In this document: one piece after another, positions 21,956-27,349 of the stretch
Layout: every line of letters begins with the position of its first letter
How positions within the stretch are numbered: the first letter of the stretch is position 1
DNA from: JANRLJ01 sp033762735
Lineage (GTDB): Bacteria; Chloroflexota; Anaerolineae; Aggregatilineales; Phototrophicaceae
Direction: 5' to 3'
NCBI GenBank assembly: GCA_033762735.1
Contig: JANRLJ010000079.1
Coordinates: 1-27,349, forward strand
DNA length: 27,349 nucleotides
Notes under the pieces: generated by a model
What the model saw: only the letters and a program-made list of their open reading frames with translations
Database searches by the model: none
What the model was told of the DNA's origin: nothing
Translations under genes and position numbers: made by a program

Positions 21956-22924
21956 TTATCCCTGCGGCCACCACAGGGCCGGCGCCTGTTCGTTGCCTCG
22001 ATTGTCGAACGTCAGGCGGCGGATTTCGCCCGTCGCCAGCGTCAGCAGAAACAGATCGTCCGTCCCATGACGGTTGGCGGAGAAGATCAGCCCCGTTCCG
22101 TCGGATGTCCACACCGGATGCTGCTCCTCAACCGCGACCGTGTTGGTCAGGTTGCGCTGTTCCCGCCCGAAGCGATCCATGATGTAGATTTCGGAGTTCA
22201 GGTCGCGACGGGAGATGAAGGCGATCTGCGTTCCGTCCGGCGACCAGACCGGATGCCAGTCGTCATCGAAGTTGTCGGTCAGGCGGCGAGCGTAAATCTC
22301 CCCGGCACGCGGGAAGCGCAGCATTTCCTCCACGCTCAGCACATACACCTCCAGCCCCGCGCCGTCCCGGCCAGAGGCAAACGCCACCATTTTGCCATCG
22401 GGCGACCAGTTCATGCGGATGTCTTCTTCCGGATTGAACGTCACCTGAAAGGCCGTTTCGCCCGCCGGGTCGCTCAGGTACAAGTTCCAGTAGCCGCCCG
22501 CGTCGGAGTGATAGCTGATATATTCCCCGTCGGGCGACCACGCGATCATCGCTTCCTGCGAGAACTGGAAACGCTGCGAGATGGGCAGCATTCGCGGATT
22601 GCGACCGTCAAAGTCCATCAGCATCAGGTCATAGGTGCTCTCGGTGTTGCTGTGATAGCCAATCTGCAAACCGTCGTTCGACCATGCCGGGTAGCGATCA
22701 TCGCCGTCGGCGGTCGTCAGGCGGCGCGTGAGGCGGGTGGTCATATCCAGCACAAAGATGTCCCAGTTGCCGGGCTGGTCGGACATATACGCCACCTGTG
22801 CGCCGCGTGTAATGCCGCGCCCCAGCAGCAGTGCGGGCACCAGCAAAATCAGCCAGAGGACGGCCAGCACCACCGCCGCCCGCAGCAGCAGGCGCGTCCA
22901 CGTTTTCGCCTTTGCAAAACTCAT
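21956..22924 (-). CDS. Membrane-anchored TolB-type (PD40) beta-propeller protein
   Basis: A 322-residue protein with a basic N-terminus and a membrane helix at about 12-35 (LLLRAAVVLAVLWLILLVPALLL); the rest is outside the cytosol. It holds about six PD40/WD40-like blades, each with a pattern such as YPAWSNDGLQIGYHSN, IAWSPDGEYISYHSD, MNWSPDGKMVAFASGR and HPVWSPDGTQIAFIS, followed by an Asp-rich strand and RLT. TolB-type propellers bind peptides or partner proteins; this one has no TolB N-terminal domain, so it is not the Tol-Pal TolB. It is paralogous to and transcribed after the gene at 23054-24094; a type-A palindrome lies in the 129-base spacer. Function unknown. Confidence 0.82.
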   Translation of the reverse strand: MSFAKAKTWTRLLLRAAVVLAVLWLILLVPALLLGRGITRGAQVAYMSDQPGNWDIFVLDMTTRLTRRLTTADGDDRYPAWSNDGLQIGYHSNTESTYDLMLMDFDGRNPRMLPISQRFQFSQEAMIAWSPDGEYISYHSDAGGYWNLYLSDPAGETAFQVTFNPEEDIRMNWSPDGKMVAFASGRDGAGLEVYVLSVEEMLRFPRAGEIYARRLTDNFDDDWHPVWSPDGTQIAFISRRDLNSEIYIMDRFGREQRNLTNTVAVEEQHPVWTSDGTGLIFSANRHGTDDLFLLTLATGEIRRLTFDNRGNEQAPALWWPQG

Positions 22925-22984
22925 TCACACTTGTTCCATTGTCTATGCAGGGTTTGATTGCTTATGTAAGGTCTCGAATGTTTT

Positions 22985-23013
22985 GTAGGGGAGGGTTTGA
23001 AACCCTCCCCTAC
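22985..23013. repeat. Type-A palindrome (perfect, GTAG on both strands)
   Basis: GTAGGGGAGGGTTTGAAACCCTCCCCTAC is self-complementary around the centre, so it carries the GTAG head on both strands. It lies between the two propeller genes, where it may shape the mRNA. Confidence 0.65.
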
Positions 23014-23053
23014 GGTTTTTGCCTTTTTGTCCAAATTCTTTCAGGACTCTACA

Positions 23054-24094
23054 TTACTCTCCGCTGTTGTCCTCTGGCACAGGCCGCCAGGCCGGAAAGA
23101 GTTCATCACGGTCGCTTTCGGTCAGTCGGCGCAGGCTCGGCGCGTCAGGATCGGTCATTTCGTCCGCGTCCACCAGATACAGATTCCAGTCGCCTTCCTC
23201 GTTGGACATAAACGCGACCTGTGCGCCATCTGCCGTAAAGGTCGGGTCGCCCCGGAAGACTTCGCCTTCCGCCAGAAGATGCTGATCGCTCCCGTCGGCG
23301 TTCATCACGTACAGGTCAAGAAACCCGTCCTTCAGTTCGCGCTGGCGCTCGGAGACGAACAGAATCGTCTGCCCGTCCAGCGACCAGACCGGGTAAATAT
23401 CATCCATAGGATCGTCCGTCAGGGCGGTGAGGCCGCTGCCGTCGGCATTTATCACGTAGATATTCTCGTTGCCGTCACGATCAGACGCAAATAGGAGGCG
23501 TGTCCCATCCGGCGACCATGCCGGGAACCAATCGCGTGCGCCGCCGCTGGTGAGCCGCTGCACTTCCTCGCTGCCACCGATGCGGGTGTACAGTTCGAGG
23601 TTGAGATCGCGCAGCGACGCCCACAGAACACGCACCTCGCCATTTTCATCGGCGGGTGTCCACGCGGGGTCCCAGTCCAGCCGTCCTTCAAAAAAGAGCG
23701 ACGTAATCGCCTCTGCGATGCTCAACGTCCGCAGCCCGGTTGCTTCTGGGCCGACCTGCCCCGGCCCCATTTCCCCGGCGCGATTGGTCAGGAAGTTGAT
23801 CATGTCGCCTTCAAACGACCAGCTTGCGAAGTAATCCTGTTCTTCGCCTTCCGCTGTCAACCGCGTTTGCTGCCCTGCGGTGTCCAGCAGATACACGTCC
23901 CAATCCCCATTCTGATTTGACGTAAAAGCGAGTTCGCCGCTGGGGGCACCCAGTTGGATGGGCGACTGACGAGTCTGGGCATACAGATAGACCAGCAGCC
24001 CCCCGACCAGCGCCAGGAACACCAGCACGACGCTGACCAGCAGGCGCAGCCGAACCCGGCGGTTGGGGGATGAAGTGGTAGCAGGCGTGGACAT
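23054..24094 (-). CDS. Membrane-anchored TolB-type (PD40) beta-propeller protein, paralogue
   Basis: A 346-residue protein. After a basic segment (TSSPNRRVRLRLL) a membrane helix occupies about 18-39 (VSVVLVFLALVGGLLVYLYAQ). The exported part has about six blades with the motifs YFASWSFEGDMINFLTN, FPAWSPDGTRLLFASDRDG, YPVWSLDGQTILFVSE, PTFTADGAQVAFMSNEEG and LFPAWRP. NIYVINADGSGLTALT is the classic PD40 repeat. The ATG at 24094 was chosen because it directly precedes the anchor; a GTG at 24130 has a ribosome site too close to it. Gene order suggests a two-gene unit with the downstream paralogue. The C-terminus is acidic (PVPEDNSGE). Ligand unknown. Confidence 0.8.
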   Translation of the reverse strand: MSTPATTSSPNRRVRLRLLVSVVLVFLALVGGLLVYLYAQTRQSPIQLGAPSGELAFTSNQNGDWDVYLLDTAGQQTRLTAEGEEQDYFASWSFEGDMINFLTNRAGEMGPGQVGPEATGLRTLSIAEAITSLFFEGRLDWDPAWTPADENGEVRVLWASLRDLNLELYTRIGGSEEVQRLTSGGARDWFPAWSPDGTRLLFASDRDGNENIYVINADGSGLTALTDDPMDDIYPVWSLDGQTILFVSERQRELKDGFLDLYVMNADGSDQHLLAEGEVFRGDPTFTADGAQVAFMSNEEGDWNLYLVDADEMTDPDAPSLRRLTESDRDELFPAWRPVPEDNSGE

Positions 24095-24212
24095 AAGCGG
24101 CGTATCCCTGTAAGTGCGTGGACGTGACACCTTATCTTACTCGATCAGAGGGGTTTTGGCCTATTCAAGTTGGGGGATGACAGGGCAAACGCATCAAATT
24201 CCACAAACAGCC

Positions 24213-24314
24213 CAAAAAAGTTCAATACCAACATCAACCACAAAGGCGCAAAGAACACAAAGATTGTTTTCCTCGTCTTCGTGTCCTTCGTGACTTTGTG
24301 GTTCAAAAAAGTTC
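24213..24314. repeat. Inverted type-C repeat pair inside 11-bp direct repeats
   Basis: AACCACAAAGGCGCAAAGAA begins at 24236 and its imperfect reverse complement ends at 24303 (...GTGACTTTGTGGTT), giving a long imperfect hairpin. CAAAAAAGTTC occurs at 24213-24223 and again at 24304-24314 on the two sides. The arrangement looks like a short insertion with target duplication, but could be chance. The spacer 24095-24504 holds nothing else apart from the promoter near 24428. Confidence 0.5.
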
Positions 24315-24427
24315 TTAAGAGTGTGATCGAGTTTTGATTCAATCGGCCTGGGAGGCGCAACGTGACAAACAGGTGAGCTTTGCGATACACACCCGCCTGT
24401 ACAGTGGTTAGAGGACGCTAACATTAA

Positions 24428-24455
24428 TGGACACGCCTCATTTTCGTGTTACAAT
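24428..24455 (+). promoter_or_regulatory. Promoter of the SpoIIAA-like gene
   Basis: TGGACA (24428-24433, one mismatch to TTGACA), a 16-base spacer and TACAAT (24450-24455, one mismatch). The expected start of transcription is about 24462. Confidence 0.6.
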
Positions 24456-24481
24456 CCTGTTATGACAAACGCAGTAACAGG
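24456..24481. promoter_or_regulatory. Inverted repeat CCTGTTA-N12-TAACAGG at the transcription start
   Basis: Perfect 7-bp arms directly follow the -10 box and span the predicted transcription start, a common place for a repressor operator. Alternatively it forms a 5' mRNA hairpin. No regulator gene is adjacent. Confidence 0.4.
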
Positions 24482-24504
24482 TTCAACGCAAGAGTAAGGG
24501 CACT

Positions 24505-24939
24505 ATGTCCATTCCCCCTCTGGAAACAGATCAGGCCAGCGCGGTCTATGAAGAAGCCTCGCAAATCGCTTATATCGCCTATCATGGCAAGCTGGGGGGA
24601 GAAGTCACCCGGCAGGTCTATGACTGGCTGGATGACCTGTATGAAGCGGTCGGGGTCGAAGCCATCTACGGGCAGATTTTTGACTTTCGCGCCGTGACGG
24701 AATTCCTCGATGAAAACCTGCAAACCGCACGGCGGGTGAGCAAGCTGGCGAATATCAAGGCAGACACCAGTAATATCCCGGTCGCGCTGCTCATCAGCAC
24801 CTTCTATCATCAGGAAATTCTGCGCTCCACCATGCGCATCGGCCCGGAGCACGAACGCAAACGTATCGTCTGGTCACACGACGAGGCGATGGCCTTCCTC
24901 AAGCTGTGGCACACGACGCGGACGGAAACGGCGAAATAA
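24505..24939 (+). CDS. Small cytosolic protein, SpoIIAA/STAS-like
   Basis: A 144-residue protein without signal or membrane segments. The pattern of a short strand (IAYIAYHGKLGGEVTRQVYDWL), a helix, an Asp-containing strand (IYGQIFDFRAVTEF) and a C-terminal KRIVWSHDEAMAFLKLWH resembles SpoIIAA-like/STAS single-domain proteins, in which a helix-strand surface makes partner contacts. I do not claim a kinase partner or a phosphorylated Ser. The ATG follows AAGGGCACT. It has its own promoter with an inverted repeat at the start site. Function unknown. Confidence 0.65.
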   Translation: MSIPPLETDQASAVYEEASQIAYIAYHGKLGGEVTRQVYDWLDDLYEAVGVEAIYGQIFDFRAVTEFLDENLQTARRVSKLANIKADTSNIPVALLISTFYHQEILRSTMRIGPEHERKRIVWSHDEAMAFLKLWHTTRTETAK

Positions 24940-25057
24940 ACCCCAGTTACCTCACTCCCACATACGTTTATGAGCGCTCTCGTTGCTACAACCACTGCAA
25001 GAGTAGGGGTGAGGTTTCGTTCCAAACTCCAGGGACAAACAAGTTGAAAGCGCAGAA

Positions 25058-25117
25058 CGATGAGCATCCTTATTGAGTCAAAAACGCATTGCTCATCGCT
25101 CATTGCTACTTTTACTG
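25058..25117. repeat. Short-word tandem repeat (GCTCATCGCTCATTGCTAC)
   Basis: Degenerate GCTCATC/GCTCATT words run up to the stop codon of the CoA-binding gene, with partial reverse-complement words (CGATGAGCAT) at 25058-25067. The 24940-25120 spacer holds nothing else recognisable. Confidence 0.4.
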
Positions 25118-25120
25118 CAC

Positions 25121-25531
25121 TTACAGCAGCCGCATGTGCTCGACCTTGATGCAGCGGTTCATCACAATATCGAGTCCGGCTTCCTCGGCACGGCGGGCGG
25201 CGTCGTCATGCGTCACGCCCAACTGTGCCCAAACCGTTTTTGCCCCGGCTGCGATGGCATCTTCCACCACTTCCGGCAGAAATTCTGAGCGGCGGAACAC
25301 ATCAACCACGTCGATTTTTTCCGGCACGTCGGTCAGCGTCGCGTAGACTGGCTCGCCATCAATTTCCTTCAGTGTGGGGTTCACCGCATAGACGGTATAG
25401 CCTGCATTTTTCAGGTAGCGCCCGATCTGGTAGCTGGGGCGGGTAGGCTTATCCGAATAGCCCACCACCGCGATCACCTTCGCCCCGGTCAGCAGTTGTT
25501 TGAGTGCAGCATCATCCCGAATATGGGTCAT
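25121..25531 (-). CDS. CoA-binding domain protein (YccU type)
   Basis: A 136-residue Rossmann-fold protein. KVIAVVGYSDKPTRPSYQIGRYLKNAGYTVYAVNPTLKEIDGEPVYATLTDVPEKIDVVDVFRRSE is the standard CoA-binding domain, and the full protein matches small YccU-like proteins in length; VVEDAIAAGAKTVWAQLGV and IVMNRCIKVEH are conserved ends. These proteins bind CoA or a related nucleotide, but their cellular role is not established. I chose the ATG at 25531, with AGAGGA seven bases upstream; an ATG seven codons further upstream is less well placed. A TATACT (-10 candidate) is present on the minus strand at plus 25555-25560. Confidence 0.9.
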   Translation of the reverse strand: MTHIRDDAALKQLLTGAKVIAVVGYSDKPTRPSYQIGRYLKNAGYTVYAVNPTLKEIDGEPVYATLTDVPEKIDVVDVFRRSEFLPEVVEDAIAAGAKTVWAQLGVTHDDAARRAEEAGLDIVMNRCIKVEHMRLL

Positions 25532-25635
25532 CTTACAGTCCTCTGTCAGCACACAGTATAAAATAAGGCGCGTTTAGAAATTCACGCTCTGTATCCTGAC
25601 GAGTCCATCTGCCCCAAGTGTTACCAAAGTCGTGC

Positions 25636-27060
25636 CTACTGCCCGCGCAGCGTCGCAATCGCATCGCAGGCCGGGCAGGTGCCATCAGGCCGAATCATGG
25701 CGAAGCCCGCCTGTGGGTCTTCCTCAAAATTGTCGAAGTCCACATTCCAGATAATCATCAGCCGTACAGGGACGCGCTGATAAGTTGCCAAAACCTGAAT
25801 TGCATCGCGCAGCCAGGTGGCATGTTCTTCGACGGAGGTGTTACTGCCCCAGGCAAAATTATCCGGCAGATCGCCATAACCGTCCGGCGACAGATAGCCG
25901 AGTTCGGTGAAGCACAACGGCACACCGCTGCTGGCGAAAGGCGCGGCCACACGGTCAAGCATGGAGGGCAGATAATAGGTGGGGTATGTCCCGCGCGGGT
26001 CGCCGGAGGTGGCAATCGGCGGCAGGATGCCCTCGTTGTAGTGGACGCCGATGCAGTCGGCGTAGCCCGCCGCGCCCGCGTTCGCCAGGCCCAGGTAATA
26101 GCGGTCGTCGTTCCACACACTGCCCAGGCCGAAGACGCTTTCCGCCCCTGTCGGAGCCAGCGCCCCGGAGATAACGAGCGTTTCTGGATTGGCCGCTTTG
26201 ATCGCCCCGTAGGCCTGCCGCAGCATTTCGGTATAGGCGCGAGGGTCGATCTCGCCCGTCGGCCATTCCCGGTCGATATTGGGTTCATTCCAGACTTCGA
26301 TGGCATGAACGCCCAGCGCGGCTAACTGACCGAGGACTTCGGCGAACTGGGGATAATAATCCTCGCCGAGTTCGTCCAGTTCTTCCTTTACGCCCACCAC
26401 GCCGAACAGCACATAAAAGCCGCCTGCATCCCGCGCCTGGTCGAGCAGAACTTCCGCGCCGCTCAGATAGCCGTCAACGTCCATCAGGCTGAGGCGTGTC
26501 TGCCACTTCACCCACGTCAGCCCGGCGCTGCGCATTGCCTCGGCGGAGTCGTCATCCAGCGACAGGACATGCCCGCCGACTTCAATTGGCAGATCATTAA
26601 CCGGAAGCGGGGCGGGATTCGGTTCGCTCTGGGTCGTGTTCTGGACGACCGCGCCATCGCCATTCAGGACGCGCACCGGGCCAGTTTCGGCGTAGACCAC
26701 TTCGCCAGATGCCAGCACCACCTGAACGCGCAGCCGATAAAGACCATCCGGCAGCCGGGTCGTGTCCCACTGCGCGATCACGCCATTGTCAACCGGGGTG
26801 CGGGAGGGCAGCGTCACCGGGAGCCATTCGCCCTCATCGGCATTGTCGGTGTAGGCGGCGGCTTCGAGGAAATACGTCTGGAGATCAGGCGGGTTGACCG
26901 TGCCGTAAACATCCACCACGCCGGAGACGTGATACACGGGCAGCGGGAAATCGATGCGGATGCTGGTTTGCTGAGCGTTCAGCACGAGGGTAAAGAAAAA
27001 GAGGGTCACGAGGATCAAGGCGAGGTGTCGGCGAGAGGGTCGGCGAAGATGTCGGCGCAT
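25636..27060 (-). CDS. Secreted clan GH-A-like glycosidase-fold protein
   Basis: A 474-residue exported protein with a basic N-terminus and signal segment (HLALILVTLFFFTLVLNAQ). An N-terminal beta-sandwich (about 30-140; SIRIDFPLPVYHVSGVVDVYGTV and DTTRLPDGLYRLRVQVV) is followed by a TIM barrel. VHAIEVWNEPNIDREWP near residue 258 holds the N-E-P acid/base motif of clan GH-A, and PLCFTELGYLS near 385 supplies a candidate nucleophile Glu at the end of a later strand. WVKWQTRL and IGVHYNEG fit barrel strands 1 and 6. The pattern is that of GH5/GH39-related proteins; substrate is unknown. The ATG at 27060 follows AGGAAAAA; a longer frame to 27165 adds a non-signal leader. Confidence 0.8.
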   Translation of the reverse strand: MRRHLRRPSRRHLALILVTLFFFTLVLNAQQTSIRIDFPLPVYHVSGVVDVYGTVNPPDLQTYFLEAAAYTDNADEGEWLPVTLPSRTPVDNGVIAQWDTTRLPDGLYRLRVQVVLASGEVVYAETGPVRVLNGDGAVVQNTTQSEPNPAPLPVNDLPIEVGGHVLSLDDDSAEAMRSAGLTWVKWQTRLSLMDVDGYLSGAEVLLDQARDAGGFYVLFGVVGVKEELDELGEDYYPQFAEVLGQLAALGVHAIEVWNEPNIDREWPTGEIDPRAYTEMLRQAYGAIKAANPETLVISGALAPTGAESVFGLGSVWNDDRYYLGLANAGAAGYADCIGVHYNEGILPPIATSGDPRGTYPTYYLPSMLDRVAAPFASSGVPLCFTELGYLSPDGYGDLPDNFAWGSNTSVEEHATWLRDAIQVLATYQRVPVRLMIIWNVDFDNFEEDPQAGFAMIRPDGTCPACDAIATLRGQ

Positions 27061-27134
27061 GGATTTTTCCTGGCAGAAGATCGGATGAACGAAAGAAGCA
27101 ATTTTCACGCAAAACGTATTTGCGGATGTGGTTT

Positions 27135-27160
27135 GTAGGGACACGGCATGCCGTGTCCTA
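27135..27160 (+). repeat. Type-A GTAG-headed palindrome (REP-like), GGCATGCC subtype
   Basis: GTAG followed by GGGACACGGCATGCCGTGTCC. Compared with the copy at 17674, one arm position differs (A to C) and its partner differs to match (T to G), so pairing is kept. Confidence 0.65.
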
Positions 27161-27179
27161 AGCACACCAAGTCAAGAAA

Positions 27180-27212
27180 TTTGAACTTTTATGCACTGCC
27201 CCACCCCTAAAT
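27180..27212 (+). repeat. Left fragment of a type-B element
   Basis: TTTGAACTTTTATGCACTGC...CCCTAAAT resembles the start of the element at 9738 (CTTGAACTTTTGCCCTCACCCTAAAT), then stops exactly where the insertion sequence begins at 27213. Confidence 0.5.
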
Positions 27213-27349
27213 AGCGTTGTCCGGTATTGAGGAGAAGGGAAAAGTGTCTAAGTTGATCTAAACTCCTAAGCTCTGACCCAAAGGAGGCGATCATGGACTT
27301 AGACACCTTTCTCACACAATTATATGTGATTGTAGACGATTGGTATCAA
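27205..27349 (+). mobile_element. Left end of an insertion sequence (continues past the window)
   Basis: AGCGTTGTCCGGTA (27213-27226), preceded by CCCTAAAT, is the reverse complement of the end at 125-146, so it behaves as a terminal inverted repeat. A transposase start follows at 27293. An inverted repeat (27241-27253 with 27297-27310) encloses the ribosome site and start codon. Confidence 0.65.
27293..27349 (+). CDS. Transposase, N-terminal 19 codons (partial)
   Basis: The frame reads MDLDTFLTQLYVIVDDWYQ and is open to the window edge. It has a strong ribosome site, AAAGGAGG, five bases before the ATG. The MDLDTFL...VDDW type of opening is familiar from DDE transposases of IS elements, but 19 residues are too few to name the family. 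The terminal repeat immediately upstream supports the call. The start region is buried in a predicted mRNA hairpin, a known way for IS elements to block translation of read-through transcripts. Confidence 0.6.
   Translation, partial: MDLDTFLTQLYVIVDDWYQ

Overview
The window is GC-rich bacterial chromosome, apart from one AT-rich gene and the spacers. Several traits suggest a Chloroflexota (Anaerolineae-like) genome: secreted proteins with Pro/Thr-rich linkers, SH3-like, TolB-type propeller and pre-peptidase-like domains, an ECF sigma / membrane anti-sigma pair, a TIR-TPR protein, and many intergenic palindromes. This assignment is inference; no rRNA, tRNA or marker protein is present to prove it.

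Layout. 1-260: a truncated repeat element carrying an insertion scar. 260-2104 (-): membrane-anchored MutS-like ATPase. 2279-3247 (-): cysteine synthase CysM. Its leader (3355-3573) holds a canonical promoter, a 15-codon reading frame with Cys codons at positions 6, 7, 8 and 10, and an intrinsic terminator; I read this as a ribosome-mediated attenuator and consider it the best find in the window. 3719-5587 (+): a secreted SH3/SGNH-like protein and a small lipoprotein, separated by a repeat. 5730-11250 (-): a B12 import and salvage cluster, transcribed btuF, btuC, cobO, cobT, cobS, cobU. It has a cobalamin riboswitch, an upstream promoter and a downstream terminator. The genes from btuC to cobU overlap or touch, but btuF is separated from btuC by about 320 bp of palindromic repeats, and no ABC ATPase (btuD) is present.

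11839-13203 (-): an AT-rich orphan gene and a DUF1152 protein. 13449-15290 (-) HSP90-family chaperone, divergent from 15420-17602 (+), an ECF sigma factor overlapping a single-pass membrane protein that is probably its anti-sigma factor. 18068-19150 (-): TIR-TPR protein. 19232-20824 (-): DHA2-type MFS exporter, divergent from 20956-21798 (+), an ABC-2-like membrane protein. 21956-24094 (-): two membrane-anchored TolB/PD40 propeller proteins. 24505-24939 (+): a SpoIIAA-like small protein. 25121-25531 (-): CoA-binding (YccU-type) protein. 25636-27060 (-): secreted clan GH-A-like protein. 27205-27349: left end of an insertion sequence and the first 19 codons of its transposase.

Intergenic space is dominated by three repeat types: (A) eight short GTAG-headed palindromes resembling REP sequences mobilised by RAYT transposases; (B) about 150-bp composite elements with CTCTCC/GGAGAG hairpins and TTACGCA/TGCGTAA ends; (C) AACCACAGAGGACACAGAG-like words. 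The insertion sequence end at the right edge and a 52-bp scar at the left edge both abut the same CCCTAAAT point of a type-B element, suggesting site preference. I saw no tRNA, rRNA, CRISPR array or prophage.
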